Notes: generated by a model from the letters alone, not told the origin. Positions 9,801 through 19,575 are shown, numbered from the stretch's first letter. The stretch is 64,000 bases of DNA from Avibacterium gallinarum (GCF_002921135.1 NZ_PQVJ01000007.1:81221-145220); one strand, 5' to 3'. A program made the numbers and translations.

Positions 9801-10589
9801 TTACCAACTTCCACCAGCACCACCGCCACCGAAGCCACCGCCGCCAAAGCCTCCACCTGAGCCGCCCCCAAAACCACCAAAGCCACCGCCAGAGCCAAAG
9901 CCCCCACCAAATCCACCGCTACGGCGTCTGCGAACAGGGGGCTGGCGGAAAATTTGTCCATTGTGATTATTAGTAGGGCTGATATAAGGCGTTCTACGCC
10001 AACTTAGTTCGCCAAACAGTACAAATAAGACAAAAATACTGATCATTATGATTGGAATATATTGTGTCCAATCATCATCTTCTGTTTGAGCCGCGTCATA
10101 TTCCCCTTTGCTTGCGGCAATGATGTAATCCAATCCACGATCAATACCTAGCATATAATGCCCTTGCTTAAAGGCTGGCGTAATCACATTGCGTATCACT
10201 CGAGAAAGAAAAGCATCAGGCAACGCACCCTCAAGCCCCTGTCCTGTGGCAATAAAAATCTTGCGATCATTTATGGCGATCAACATTAATACACCATTAT
10301 TAAGCTGTTTACGCCCAATTCCCCATTTGTCGCCCAATTCAAAGCTATATTGTGCAATATCATAATTCCCTGTGGTTGGAATTAACACCACCGCAATTTG
10401 CGAGCTGGTTTCTTTAGAATAAGCAATGAGCTTATTTTCCAAAAGCTGTTTTTCCGATGGAGTGAGCGTTTTGGTATAGTCATTCACATAATGAAAAGGA
10501 TTAGGCGGTGGTGGGAAATTGACCGCGCTTGCACTTAAACTCAAAAAAACAAGCAAAAAAACGACCGCACTTTTCATTAGCTTAATCAT
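9801..10589 (-). CDS. TPM-domain (YgcG-type) membrane protein with Gly-rich C-terminus
   Basis: The 262-residue product has an N-terminal signal peptide (about 1-22), a TPM (TLP18.3/Psb32/MOLO-1) domain at ~30-150 with NDYTKTL and TGQGLEGALPD motifs, one transmembrane helix at ~175-195, and a final ~40 residues made almost entirely of Gly, Phe and Ser. This is the YgcG architecture. Its start overlaps the preceding TPM gene by 8 bp and lemA lies above, forming a three-gene lemA-TPM-TPM operon. TPM proteins are linked to membrane-associated quality control or phosphatase activity; the bacterial function is not settled. The Gly-rich tail is low-complexity and strongly codon-biased. Confidence 0.8.
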   Translation of the reverse strand: MIKLMKSAVVFLLVFLSLSASAVNFPPPPNPFHYVNDYTKTLTPSEKQLLENKLIAYSKETSSQIAVVLIPTTGNYDIAQYSFELGDKWGIGRKQLNNGVLMLIAINDRKIFIATGQGLEGALPDAFLSRVIRNVITPAFKQGHYMLGIDRGLDYIIAASKGEYDAAQTEDDDWTQYIPIIMISIFVLFVLFGELSWRRTPYISPTNNHNGQIFRQPPVRRRRSGGFGGGFGSGGGFGGFGGGSGGGFGGGGFGGGGAGGSW

Positions 10590-11025
10590 TAATAATCACC
10601 TCATTATCAAGCTCATTACGATCATTTGGCTGAATAGGAAAATATTGCGCCAAAACTTGAGCAATATTATCAATAATATTGACAACGCCTTCAGTATAAA
10701 CCTTTTGGCTAAAATGATTTGTCATTTCAGTGCATTGCGCTTGCCAAAAGTTTTCCCCGACATACTGATGAATACCTTCATCACCAATTATGGCACATTG
10801 ATGATCCTTATAGGCAATGTAGATCAACACGCCATTACTCGCCTCTGTGGCTGTCATTTCTAACTTCTGGAAAACAGATAAGGCTTGCTCAAGGACTGAG
10901 TTTGATGACTTTGGAATGTGACGTTCAATATAAACGCGCAACTCTGCCGAAGTTTGTTGTTCGAGGCGAACAATTGCCGCCTCGATTTGCTTTTTATCAA
11001 AAGGGATTCTTGAAAATAGCGCCAT
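10582..11025 (-). CDS. Cytoplasmic TPM-domain protein
   Basis: This 147-residue protein is a single TPM_phosphatase domain without a signal peptide, with motifs RLEQQTSAELRVYIERH (~22-38) and NGVLIYIAYKDHQCAIIGDEGI (~64-85, quoted only in part by position). It sits between lemA (12 bp upstream) and the YgcG-type gene (8-bp overlap). Pairs of TPM proteins, one soluble and one membrane-bound, downstream of lemA are a recurring bacterial operon. No enzymatic role can be assigned from sequence alone. Confidence 0.78.
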   Translation of the reverse strand: MALFSRIPFDKKQIEAAIVRLEQQTSAELRVYIERHIPKSSNSVLEQALSVFQKLEMTATEASNGVLIYIAYKDHQCAIIGDEGIHQYVGENFWQAQCTEMTNHFSQKVYTEGVVNIIDNIAQVLAQYFPIQPNDRNELDNEVIIND

Positions 11026-11037
11026 AATAGACTGCTC

Positions 11038-11619
11038 TTAGTTAAAACTTACAACAGGCGCGTTTTCAGATCCTACTGCAGATTTGAAGTAAGGTTTTTC
11101 TTTGAAACCAAAAATCATCGCCGCTAATTTTGTTGGGAACTGACGAATTTTTTGGTTATATTCACGAGCCGCTTCATTAAATTTATCACGCGCCACATTA
11201 ATGCGATTTTCCGTGCCTTCTAATTGTGCTTGTAAATTCATAAAGCCTTCATGTGCTTTAAGATCTGGATATTTTTCTACGGTAACCAATAGGCGAGATA
11301 AGGCCGATCCCACAGAATTTTGTTGTTGTTGGAATTGTGCAAGCTGTTCTTCTGTCATATTGCTTGGATCAATTTTTGTTTGGCTCGCTTTTGCACGCGC
11401 TTCCATTACACCTGTTAAGGTTTCTTTCTCAAAATTAGCCTGACCTTTTACGGTATTCACGATGTTTGGAATGAGATCTGCACGGCGTTGATATTGCGAT
11501 TCAACATTTGCCCATACGGAATCAATTTTTTCTTCCGCTTGCACTAAACCATTGTAGCTTGTCATTAGTGTGAAACCTGCGATCACAGCCACGATTAGCA
11601 CAATAATCCACTTTTTCAT
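11038..11619 (-). CDS. lemA: LemA family protein
   Basis: The 193-residue LemA protein has one N-terminal signal-anchor helix (MKKWIIVLIVAVIAGF) followed by a helical extracytoplasmic domain with hallmark motifs YQRRADLIPNIVNTVKG (~45-60), LEGTENRINVARD and the FNEAAREYNQKIRQFP stretch (~150-165). I chose the ATG at 11619 because AAGGAAAAG lies about 5 bases before it; the longer frame to 11688 would run through the ompA terminator hairpin. It is the first gene of the lemA-TPM-TPM operon. The role of LemA in envelope function is poorly defined. Confidence 0.88.
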   Translation of the reverse strand: MKKWIIVLIVAVIAGFTLMTSYNGLVQAEEKIDSVWANVESQYQRRADLIPNIVNTVKGQANFEKETLTGVMEARAKASQTKIDPSNMTEEQLAQFQQQQNSVGSALSRLLVTVEKYPDLKAHEGFMNLQAQLEGTENRINVARDKFNEAAREYNQKIRQFPTKLAAMIFGFKEKPYFKSAVGSENAPVVSFN

Positions 11620-11653
11620 TTTCTTTTCCTTAACGATAAAATGATGAGATAAC

Positions 11654-11686
11654 AAAAGACCTAAACTTTCGTTTAGGTCTTTTTTC
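11654..11686. terminator. Strong hairpin terminator downstream of ompA
   Basis: A perfect 13-bp stem, AAAAGACCTAAAC (11654-11666) and GTTTAGGTCTTTT (11671-11683) with a TTTC loop, ends in T-runs on both strands. It terminates ompA on the minus strand just before lemA. Confidence 0.93.
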
Positions 11687-11714
11687 ATAAACTTATCAAA
11701 GTATTAACGAAAAA

Positions 11715-12749
11715 TTATTCGTTACCTTTAACAGCGATTTCTACGCGACGGTCATCAGCTAAACAAGCGATTAATGCTTTACGACCTTTAACTGCGTCAC
11801 ATTTAGTGCCAGTTACTGGGTTAGCTTCACCGTAACCTGTTGCAGAGATAGCGTTTTGAGAAACACCTTTAGATACTAAGTAGTTAGCAACAGTTTCTGC
11901 ACGACGTTGTGATAATTTTAAGTTAGATGCTTCTGAACCGATACGGTCAGTGTAACCAGCTACTGCAACGTTTGCAGATTTTAATTGAGCGATTTCACCG
12001 TAGATACCATCTAATGTGCTTTGTGCTTCTGGACGTAAGTTAGATTTACCGAATGCGAAAGTTACATCAGAGCTTAACGCAAAAGTTTTAGAAACAACTT
12101 TAGGCGCTACAACTGGTGCACCTTGACCGAAACGGTAAGATAAACCTGCGCTTACAGAACCGATGTTTGGTGTGTAATCTACACGTTTACCGTTTTGCTC
12201 TAAACGACCAACACCGTTAACCCATTGATATTCAACGCGTAATGCTAACTCTGGTAATGATGGAAGGTTATATTCTAAACCACCAGCAAATACTGGAGAT
12301 ACTTTTAAGCTGTGCGCATCTTCACCAAGAAGAGTTGTTGTACCTTTCTTATTTTTGTAGTCAGAACGGATTAATGCCGCGCCTACACGACCATAAACAT
12401 CTAAACCTTCTAATACTGGGTAGCTTGCTTTTAAGCTTAAGTGTGCACCGTGGTTAGTATGTTTAGCAACTGTTTTACCAGCTTTACGAAGTTTAGCACG
12501 ACCAAAGTCATCGTAACCTAACTCAACAGCGAAGTTATCAGTAATTTGGTAACCACCGAATACACCATAAGTTACAGAATTACGTAAAACACCGTAGGTA
12601 GCATTGTTATCTAAACGGCCATAACCATCGTGGAAAGATGCCCAACCCGCTTTTGCACCAGCATAGAACGTATTTGCTTGTGGTGCAGCTTGTGCTACTG
12701 ATGCAGCAGTTAAACCAGCGATAGCTAATGCGATTGCAGTTTTTTTCAT
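11715..12749 (-). CDS. ompA: Outer membrane protein A (P5-type porin/adhesin)
   Basis: This 344-residue protein has a 21-residue signal peptide (cut after AQA), an eight-stranded OmpA barrel (~22-205), a short linker and a C-terminal peptidoglycan-binding OmpA domain (~225-344) carrying VAGYTDRIGSEASNLKLSQ. It corresponds to H. influenzae P5. A disulphide pair is visible near the C-terminus (TKCDAVKGRKALIACL). Codon use is strongly biased, as expected for a very abundant protein. It has a long leader with hairpins (12785-12823) and its own terminator. AGAGGAT lies about 8 bases before the ATG. Confidence 0.96.
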   Translation of the reverse strand: MKKTAIALAIAGLTAASVAQAAPQANTFYAGAKAGWASFHDGYGRLDNNATYGVLRNSVTYGVFGGYQITDNFAVELGYDDFGRAKLRKAGKTVAKHTNHGAHLSLKASYPVLEGLDVYGRVGAALIRSDYKNKKGTTTLLGEDAHSLKVSPVFAGGLEYNLPSLPELALRVEYQWVNGVGRLEQNGKRVDYTPNIGSVSAGLSYRFGQGAPVVAPKVVSKTFALSSDVTFAFGKSNLRPEAQSTLDGIYGEIAQLKSANVAVAGYTDRIGSEASNLKLSQRRAETVANYLVSKGVSQNAISATGYGEANPVTGTKCDAVKGRKALIACLADDRRVEIAVKGNE

Positions 12750-12784
12750 TTGGATGATCCTCTATTTAGTCATCAATAAATTTA

Positions 12785-12823
12785 AAATGAAAGTTTCATT
12801 TAGTATCAGTTGCCAAATGAAAC
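12785..12823 (-). promoter_or_regulatory. Alternative hairpins in the ompA leader
   Basis: Three arms are visible: AAATGAAA (12785-12792), TTTCATTT (12794-12801) and AAATGAAA (12815-12822). The middle arm can pair with either outer arm, giving two mutually exclusive stem-loops within the predicted 5' UTR of ompA, about 40-75 bases before the start codon. The remaining divergent region to 13185 (about 360 bp) is AT-rich; I see a possible ompA -10 (TAAGAT on the minus strand near 12855) and nothing else firm. Confidence 0.35.
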
Positions 12824-13185
12824 CTAAACACAATAATGTGTGTACGTTGATCTTAAACTTTTTTTACAAAAAAACAAACTTTTTTTATAAAATGAACCCA
12901 TAGTTTATGGCTAAGTTTAATCTTATAAGTATTTAGAGAACGATATTTCCTCTATTCCTACTTTGCTTTTACGTCAATCTAATCAGATCGGACCTATTCA
13001 AAGCGAATATATTATCAGCTTGAAAAAATAGAAAATCAAACGATTTTTCTCTTTTTAGCTCAAAATTCATACAAACACTTACTATTTCAGATTATTTTTT
13101 AAGCAGAAATAGATCTATTTTCTCGTTTCACCTTACCGAAAAAACAAATTTGATCCCTTTCTTTCGATGAAAGGATCGTAACAAT

Positions 13186-16100
13186 ATGCTAAAATCTCGC
13201 CATTCTGTTAATCATTATATGAGTAATAAAATGCTACCACGTCTATCTGATATTCCACAGCTTTCACCTTTAGTTTCTGATTATTTAACAGAACTCAAGC
13301 GCCAACATTTTACAGGCGATATTGCTTCAAGCTATGCGGATCGCTTAAGTCTTGCAACGGATAACAGTGTTTATCAGCAACTGCCACAAGCCATTTTATT
13401 CCCTAAGAATACGGCAGATGTGGTGCGCCTCACTAAATTAGCTCAAAAAGAAAAATACCTTTCGCTCACCTTTACCCCACGCGGCGGCGGTACAGGCACC
13501 AATGGGCAAGCCTTAAATAATAATATTATTGTGGATCTTTCGCGTTATATGACGAAAATTCTTGAACTCAATGTACAAGAACGTTGGGTGAAAGTGCAAG
13601 CCGGCGTGGTAAAAGATCAACTGAATCAATTTTTGAAACCTTATGGGTTGTTTTTCTCGCCTGAATTATCCACCAGTAACCGTGCGACCCTAGGAGGAAT
13701 GATCAACACCGATGCCTCAGGGCAAGGCTCATTGCGGTATGGCAAAACCTCCGATCACGTTTTAGGTTTGCGTGCCGTCTTAATCGATGGCGAAGTGATT
13801 GACACCCACGCGCTGAAAACCGCAGATTTCGAGCAATCATTACAGCAACAACCGCTTTCTCAGCGCAACCGTCATTTACATCAAGAAATTTTCCAGCGTT
13901 GCCAACAAAAACGCCCTGAGATCTTGCGTGATTTGCCACAGCTTAATCGCTTTTTAACGGGTTACGATCTCAAAAATGTATTTAATAATGATGAATCAGA
14001 ATTTAACCTTTCACGCATTTTAACAGGTTCAGAGGGCTCGCTCGCGTTTATTTGTGAAGCGACTTTAGATCTCACGCCAATCCCACAATATCGCACATTA
14101 ATTAATATAAAGTACCGCTCTTTTGATGCCGCGTTGCGTAACGCACCTTTTATGCTCAAAGCCAATGCCCTTTCAGTGGAAACCGTGGATAGCAAAGTGC
14201 TAAACCTTGCCAAACAAGACATCATTTGGCACTCCGTGAGCGATCTGTTGACTGAAGATCAAGAAAACCCCATTCTTGGCTTGAATATTGTGGAATATGC
14301 CGGCAACAGCAAAGCCCTGATTGAAAAACAAGTGGCACAACTTTGCGCCCAGCTTGATGAGAAAATTGCGCAAAATCAAGATGATATTATCGGCTATCAA
14401 GTTTGCAGCGACTTGCCTTCCATTGAGCGTATTTATGCGATGCGTAAAAAAGCCGTGGGTTTACTGGGGAATGCGAAAGGTGCGGCCAAACCCATTCCTT
14501 TTGTGGAAGATACCTGCGTACCGCCTGAACATCTTGCCGATTACATCAGTGAATTTCGTGCGCTGCTTGATGCCCATCACTTAGAATACGGAATGTTTGG
14601 CCACGTTGATGCTGGCGTGCTACACGTTCGCCCTGCCCTTGATTTATGCGACAAAGAACAAGTGAAACTGTTCAAAGACATTTCCGATCAAGTGGCAGAT
14701 CTCACGCACAAGTACGGCGGACTAATTTGGGGCGAACACGGCAAAGGAATGCGCTCGCAATATGGCGAAACCTTTTTCACGCCTGAATTATGGCAAGAAC
14801 TGCGTTATATCAAAACCCTATTCGATCCGCAAAATCGCCTAAATCCGGGCAAAATTTGCACCGCACTTGACAGCGAACAAGCGCTTTACTCTATCCTATC
14901 GCCAATGCGCGCGGATCAAGATCGCCAAATTCCAATTCAAATGAAAGCAGAATTTTCTGGCGCAATAAACTGCAACGGCAATGGTTTATGCTTTAATTTT
15001 GACCTAAACAGCACAATGTGTCCGTCAATGAAAGTGAGCAAAAATCGCTTGTTTTCACCGAAAGGACGTGCAGCGATGGTGCGTGAATGGCTGCGTTTAC
15101 TGGCTAATCAAAACATTTCTGCCGATCAATTAGATTTTCGCCAAAGCCAAATGAAACTCAGCGATTTTGTAGCTAAAATTCGCCACAGCTTGCAAAAAGC
15201 GCGTGGCGAATATGATTTTTCTCACGAAGTGAAAGCTGCGATGGATACCTGTCTTTCGTGCAAAGCCTGCGCAAGCCAATGTCCGATAAAAATTGATGTG
15301 CCGAGTTTCCGTGCCAAGTTCTTGCATTTTTATCATCAACGTTATGCTCGCCCAATCAAAGATTATGTGGTGTCAAATGTGGAACTGGTTGCGCCTTATA
15401 TGGCAAAAGCACCGAAATTTTTTAACTTTTTCACCGCGGCCAAAATCACCCAACCGCTGGCACAAAAAGCCTTAGGAATGGTGGATTTGCCTTTATTAAG
15501 CCAACCGAATTTGCAACAGCAATTAGTCGCCCTTAACTATCAAGGTTTGCGTTTAGAACAGCTAGAAAACTTAAGCGAAACCGAAAAGCAAAATATGCTG
15601 CTTATCGTACAAGATCCTTTCACCTCTTATTATGATGCCAAAGTAGTGGCGGATTTTGTGGCGCTAACCCAAAAGCTCGGCTATCGACCAATTTTGTTGC
15701 CATTCAAACCCAATGGAAAAGCACAGCATATCAAAGGGTTTCTCACTCGCTTTGCCAAAACGGCGAAAAATCAAGCAGAATTTTTAAATCGAATGGCGAA
15801 GTTAGGCCTGCCTTTAGTGGGTGTAGATCCTGCTATTGTGCTGTCTTACCGTGATGAATATCGTGAAATTTTGGGCGCAGAATGTGGTGATTTCCAAGTG
15901 CTTACCGCCCATCAATGGCTAAAAAATCAACTCCATTCTGAGCAATTCGCACAGGGAATAAAAAATTCACAAAAAAACCACCGCACTTTGCCAGAAGATC
16001 AACAGTGGCATTTATTCCCTCACTGTACTGAATCTACAGGGCTGCCAAATAGTCCTAAAGAATGGCAAGAAATCTTCGCTGCCTTTGGGCAACCATTACA

Positions 16101-16326
16101 AGTGGAAACCGTGGGCTGCTGCGGAATGGCTGGCACATTCGGTCACGAAACACAACATATTGCAATGTCGAAAGCCATTTATGCTAGCTCGTGGGAGAAA
16201 AAATTGGCAGGTAAAAATCCTGATTACTGCCTTGCCACAGGCTATTCTTGCCGCAGCCAAGTGAAACGCTTGGAAAAATGGCAACCAAAACACCCAGTGC
16301 AAGCCCTCTTAACCTTACTTAACTAG
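13186..16326 (+). CDS. ydiJ: FAD/4Fe-4S D-2-hydroxyacid dehydrogenase, YdiJ family
   Basis: This large (1027-1046 residue) flavoprotein fuses an FAD-binding type 4 domain (PRGGGTGTNGQAL at ~105-117), the FAD-oxidase C-terminal domain with HVDAGVLHVRP (~475), a ferredoxin-like cluster motif CLSCKACASQCP (~689-700) and a C-terminal CCG-type region containing VGCCGMAGTFGHE. The E. coli relative oxidises D-2-hydroxyglutarate. The start is ambiguous: ATG 13186 has AAGGAT 10 bases upstream, but ATG 13231 (MLPRLSDIPQ) matches the start I remember for the H. influenzae homologue, and TGCTAAAAT at 13187-13195 looks like an extended -10 that would exclude 13186. menI and hemH follow closely. Confidence 0.9.
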   Translation: MLKSRHSVNHYMSNKMLPRLSDIPQLSPLVSDYLTELKRQHFTGDIASSYADRLSLATDNSVYQQLPQAILFPKNTADVVRLTKLAQKEKYLSLTFTPRGGGTGTNGQALNNNIIVDLSRYMTKILELNVQERWVKVQAGVVKDQLNQFLKPYGLFFSPELSTSNRATLGGMINTDASGQGSLRYGKTSDHVLGLRAVLIDGEVIDTHALKTADFEQSLQQQPLSQRNRHLHQEIFQRCQQKRPEILRDLPQLNRFLTGYDLKNVFNNDESEFNLSRILTGSEGSLAFICEATLDLTPIPQYRTLINIKYRSFDAALRNAPFMLKANALSVETVDSKVLNLAKQDIIWHSVSDLLTEDQENPILGLNIVEYAGNSKALIEKQVAQLCAQLDEKIAQNQDDIIGYQVCSDLPSIERIYAMRKKAVGLLGNAKGAAKPIPFVEDTCVPPEHLADYISEFRALLDAHHLEYGMFGHVDAGVLHVRPALDLCDKEQVKLFKDISDQVADLTHKYGGLIWGEHGKGMRSQYGETFFTPELWQELRYIKTLFDPQNRLNPGKICTALDSEQALYSILSPMRADQDRQIPIQMKAEFSGAINCNGNGLCFNFDLNSTMCPSMKVSKNRLFSPKGRAAMVREWLRLLANQNISADQLDFRQSQMKLSDFVAKIRHSLQKARGEYDFSHEVKAAMDTCLSCKACASQCPIKIDVPSFRAKFLHFYHQRYARPIKDYVVSNVELVAPYMAKAPKFFNFFTAAKITQPLAQKALGMVDLPLLSQPNLQQQLVALNYQGLRLEQLENLSETEKQNMLLIVQDPFTSYYDAKVVADFVALTQKLGYRPILLPFKPNGKAQHIKGFLTRFAKTAKNQAEFLNRMAKLGLPLVGVDPAIVLSYRDEYREILGAECGDFQVLTAHQWLKNQLHSEQFAQGIKNSQKNHRTLPEDQQWHLFPHCTESTGLPNSPKEWQEIFAAFGQPLQVETVGCCGMAGTFGHETQHIAMSKAIYASSWEKKLAGKNPDYCLATGYSCRSQVKRLEKWQPKHPVQALLTLLN

Positions 16327-16335
16327 AATAAAACA

Positions 16336-16755
16336 ATGAAAATTTGGAAAAAACACTTTACCTTAGAACAACTTAATCAATTTAACGCCCATTGTGCCGT
16401 GGCCCATTTAGGCATTCAATTTAGCGCCCAAGGGGACGATTGGCTAGAAGCCACAATGCCTGTTGATCAGCGCACCACTCAACCAATGGGCTTTTTACAC
16501 GGCGGAATTTCTGCAGCGTTGGCGGAAACCGTTGCGTCAATGGCAGGGTTTTGCTGCGTGGAAGAAAAGCAAGCAGTGGTTGGATTAGAGATTAACGCCA
16601 GCCATCTTCGCCCTGTGCGTGAAGGCGTGGTAACCGCCAGAGCCACCCCTATTCGTTTAGGCAAAACCACCCAATTTTGGCAAATTGACATTAAAGATCA
16701 AGCGGATAAACTATGCTGCTTTGCAAAACTCACATTAAGCGTGGTGAATCAATGA
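16336..16755 (+). CDS. menI: Hotdog-fold acyl-CoA thioesterase (MenI/YdiI type)
   Basis: This 139-residue hotdog thioesterase belongs to the PaaI/YdiI group. The signature [21 protein letters not shown] (positions ~50-70) contains the conserved HGG and the catalytic Glu of this family. YdiI hydrolyses 1,4-dihydroxy-2-naphthoyl-CoA in menaquinone synthesis, with broad side activity; the H. influenzae homologue is the structurally known HI1161. It starts 9 bp after ydiJ and overlaps hemH by an ATGA junction, so the three genes probably form one transcript. Confidence 0.87.
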   Translation: MKIWKKHFTLEQLNQFNAHCAVAHLGIQFSAQGDDWLEATMPVDQRTTQPMGFLHGGISAALAETVASMAGFCCVEEKQAVVGLEINASHLRPVREGVVTARATPIRLGKTTQFWQIDIKDQADKLCCFAKLTLSVVNQ

Positions 16756-17720
16756 ACAGACAAAAAATCGGCGTCATTCTTGCCAATTTAGGCACGCCAG
16801 ACTCCCCTGAACCCAAAGCCCTTTCACGCTATTTATGGCAATTTCTCACCGACCCACGCGTGGTAGATCTGCCCCGCTGGCAATGGTGGCCACTATTAAA
16901 GTGCGTAATTTTGCCTCGCCGTTCCAGACGTGTGGCAGAAACCTACCGCAGTGTTTGGACAGAACAAGGCTCGCCATTATTAGTGATTTCAAAACAGCAA
17001 CAACAGAAATTACAGCACTATTTCGATCAACAAGGCATTAATGCTCTTGTGGAAATTGGAATGACTTATGGCAATCCTTCAATGCAAAGTGCGGTGGAAA
17101 ATTTGCTCAAAAATCAAGTGGATAAAATCATTGTGCTACCGCTTTATCCGCAATACAGCAGCACCACAACGGCGGCAGTGTTGGACTGTTTTGCCCAAGC
17201 ATTAAAATCCATTCGTGGGCTTGTGCCGTTTGAGTTTATTCATTCGTATCATCTTGACGAACAATATATTGATGCGCTTGCACAATCCATCAAAGCCAAA
17301 ATGAAACCTGATGAATTCCTGCTCTTTTCCTACCACGGTATTCCATTGCGTTATGAGCAAGAAGGGGATTATTATCGCGAGCATTGCAAACAAACCACCA
17401 TCGCCGTGGTTGATCGCCTTGGCTTAAAAGAAAACCAATGGCAACTTTGCTTTCAATCTCGTTTCGGCCGTGAAGAATGGCTGCAGCCTTATACAGATCA
17501 TTTTTTACAAAATGCCACAAAAAACCAAGGCATTGAAAAAATCGCCGTCATCTGCCCCGGTTTCTCTGCGGATTGTTTAGAAACGTTGGAAGAAATTGAA
17601 GTAGAAAACCGCGAAATTTTCCTGCATAACGGCGGAAAATCGTTCCAATATATCCCAGCCCTTAACGCAGAACCCGCTCACATTGAAATGATGGCGGAAT
17701 TAATTAAGAAGAAAATATAG
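16752..17720 (+). CDS. hemH: Ferrochelatase HemH
   Basis: This 322-residue ferrochelatase inserts Fe2+ into protoporphyrin IX. Recognisable motifs are [15 protein letters not shown] at the N-terminus, [12 protein letters not shown] (~130), the active-site histidine in [12 protein letters not shown] (~185) and [16 protein letters not shown] (~265), which holds the catalytic glutamate. I chose ATG 16752, which overlaps the menI stop as ATGA and has GGTGA upstream; the longer frame from 16713 lies inside menI. The length agrees with bacterial HemH (about 320 aa). A hairpin terminator follows. Confidence 0.94.
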   Translation: MNRQKIGVILANLGTPDSPEPKALSRYLWQFLTDPRVVDLPRWQWWPLLKCVILPRRSRRVAETYRSVWTEQGSPLLVISKQQQQKLQHYFDQQGINALVEIGMTYGNPSMQSAVENLLKNQVDKIIVLPLYPQYSSTTTAAVLDCFAQALKSIRGLVPFEFIHSYHLDEQYIDALAQSIKAKMKPDEFLLFSYHGIPLRYEQEGDYYREHCKQTTIAVVDRLGLKENQWQLCFQSRFGREEWLQPYTDHFLQNATKNQGIEKIAVICPGFSADCLETLEEIEVENREIFLHNGGKSFQYIPALNAEPAHIEMMAELIKKKI

Positions 17721-17724
17721 AAAA

Positions 17725-17756
17725 AAATGCCTAGATGAATGTCTAGGCATTTTGCT
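17725..17756. terminator. Terminator after hemH
   Basis: An 11-bp stem, AAATGCCTAGA (17725-17735) and TCTAGGCATTT (17742-17752), closes a six-base loop. It lies between the convergent hemH and dld genes. Confidence 0.85.
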
Positions 17757-17806
17757 AAATTTTTCTAAAAATTAGACCGCACTTTCGTTTTTCACTCAAA
17801 CCATAA

Positions 17807-19498
17807 TTACGCCCAGTTTTTCTTTTTAGAAGTTTTACCAATGCCTGGGTTGAAGCTATTGGTCGGATCTAATTTTTGGTAGAACGCTTTCAATTCAGGT
17901 TTCGCTTCATACAAATGCCCTACGTTATGTTCCGCTGGGTATTGCGCGCCACGTTTATCAAGCAAGGCTAACATTTCGTGTTCGATTTCTTCCCAATCGT
18001 AGCCTTTTTTCACTAAATAATCTTGGTGGAACACATAGCACATAAAATGGCCGTAATAGAGTTTATGAATTAATTTATTTTCTAACTCGGCAGGCAATTT
18101 CTCAAACCAATCTTGATCGTTACGGCGTAAAGCAATATCCAATGCCACAATTTCTTCCACTTCAGGTTCGTGAATGGCACGATAACGAATGGCAGCGGAA
18201 GCAACAGCAAAACGATGCAACATTGCAGCTTGGGTTTCTTCTGGGCTACATTCAAAATATGCCCCTTTGGATTTATCTGCAAATAGGCTTTGCAAATATT
18301 CTCTTGCTTCTTTCACGCCTTCCCCACCCATTTTTAAGATTAAGTGATGTTCATATTGATCACGATAATCTCTCAAACTTTGTGGCAAATGTTGTGGCAG
18401 CAATTTAGACACAAATTGCAATGCTTTGTCACTGAGATGATTTGGTAAAAACGCGAATTTTTTCATTAGGCGATCGGCTTTGGCTTTGAGTGCAAATAAT
18501 TTTGGTAAACGGTGCGTACCAAAACGTTTAATCACCCAGAACGTATCTTTTCCATATTCAGCGGCAATATCAAAGGCATCACGATGAATATATTCACCCG
18601 ATACCGGCAAACTGCTAAATTCAGCTAAGATATGGCGGCGAATGTCGGTTAAAACTTGGGTATCATTTGTGCCGATATAAAACACCGCACTTTCTTTATC
18701 TTGCGGGAACGTATCCAAACGTACAGCAAACACGCCCAATTTTCCTGCACTGCCTGAAGCCTCATAATGGCGATTCGGATCGGCATTAAAACGTGCAGGT
18801 GTGTCCGCATCAATTTGGCGAACGTGGTGGCAATAATCGTGATCGTGTCCTTTACCACAATCAAGATGAATGTCTTTACGCTGATAACGTCCTTCTTGCA
18901 AGTTAGTCAGAATTTCTTCTGGGCTATCACCTAAATCAATACCAAGATTGTTGATGAGGTGCAATTCGCCGTTCTCATCTAACTGTGCGTACAGTGCCAT
19001 TTCCGTATAAGCTGGTCCACGTTGCACCAATGCTCCACCTGAATTGTTACAAATTCCGCCAATTACCGAAGCGCCAATACAAGACGAACCGATAACGGAA
19101 TGTGGCTCACGTTTATATTCTTTCAGCAATAATTCCAAATCGTTTAGGCGCGAACCAGCAAAGCACACCACTTGTTCCGCATTATTAATAGGCTGAATGC
19201 CCGTCATTCGCATTGTATTGATAAGCACAATATCGCGCTCATAATCATTGCCTGCAGGAGTTGATCCGCCCGTAAGCCCTGTATTTGCTGCTTGAGAAAT
19301 CACGATCACATCGGCTGCAACACAAGCTTTTAATACTTGCCAATATTCTAATAATGATCCGGGGCGCACCACGGCTAGCACTTTTCCTTGTCCGAAGCGG
19401 TAGCCTGTAGTGTATTCTTCCGCTTTTAGCGGATCGGTAATAAGATATTTAGGTGTAACAATTTGCGCTAATTGCGTAATTAATTGAGTGGCTGACAT
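17807..19498 (-). CDS. dld: Quinone-dependent D-lactate dehydrogenase
   Basis: This 563-residue peripheral membrane flavoenzyme oxidises D-lactate and feeds electrons to quinone. The FAD-binding type 4 domain shows ISQAANTGLTGGSTPAGND (~67-85) and VIGSSCIGASVIGGICNNSG (~132-151). The C-terminal Dld-specific membrane-binding domain contains HRFAVASAAIRYRAIH and ends with FNPGIGKTSKKKNW. E. coli Dld is 571 aa. I chose the ATG at 19498 (MSATQL), with AAGGGGAT about 7 bases upstream, rather than the longer frame to 19534. The gene is monocistronic. Confidence 0.94.
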   Translation of the reverse strand: MSATQLITQLAQIVTPKYLITDPLKAEEYTTGYRFGQGKVLAVVRPGSLLEYWQVLKACVAADVIVISQAANTGLTGGSTPAGNDYERDIVLINTMRMTGIQPINNAEQVVCFAGSRLNDLELLLKEYKREPHSVIGSSCIGASVIGGICNNSGGALVQRGPAYTEMALYAQLDENGELHLINNLGIDLGDSPEEILTNLQEGRYQRKDIHLDCGKGHDHDYCHHVRQIDADTPARFNADPNRHYEASGSAGKLGVFAVRLDTFPQDKESAVFYIGTNDTQVLTDIRRHILAEFSSLPVSGEYIHRDAFDIAAEYGKDTFWVIKRFGTHRLPKLFALKAKADRLMKKFAFLPNHLSDKALQFVSKLLPQHLPQSLRDYRDQYEHHLILKMGGEGVKEAREYLQSLFADKSKGAYFECSPEETQAAMLHRFAVASAAIRYRAIHEPEVEEIVALDIALRRNDQDWFEKLPAELENKLIHKLYYGHFMCYVFHQDYLVKKGYDWEEIEHEMLALLDKRGAQYPAEHNVGHLYEAKPELKAFYQKLDPTNSFNPGIGKTSKKKNWA

Positions 19499-19575
19499 TG
19501 AGATCCCCTTGTAAAAATAACAATAATTTAACATTTACTATAAAAGGGATAAAAAGAAATTTCAACTAAAGAAAA

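Noticed and set aside
9695..9961. Minus-strand Ala/Val-rich 88-codon frame
   Set aside because: It is the shifted reading of the Gly-rich tail of the YgcG-type gene, a usual artefact of GGN-rich coding sequence.
11620..11688. N-terminal extension of LemA
   Set aside because: The extra 23 codons overlap the ompA terminator hairpin and the extension precedes a proper ribosome site and signal anchor.
16713..16751. Upstream extension of ferrochelatase
   Set aside because: It lies within menI and lacks a ribosome site; the ATGA overlap at 16752 is the normal junction.
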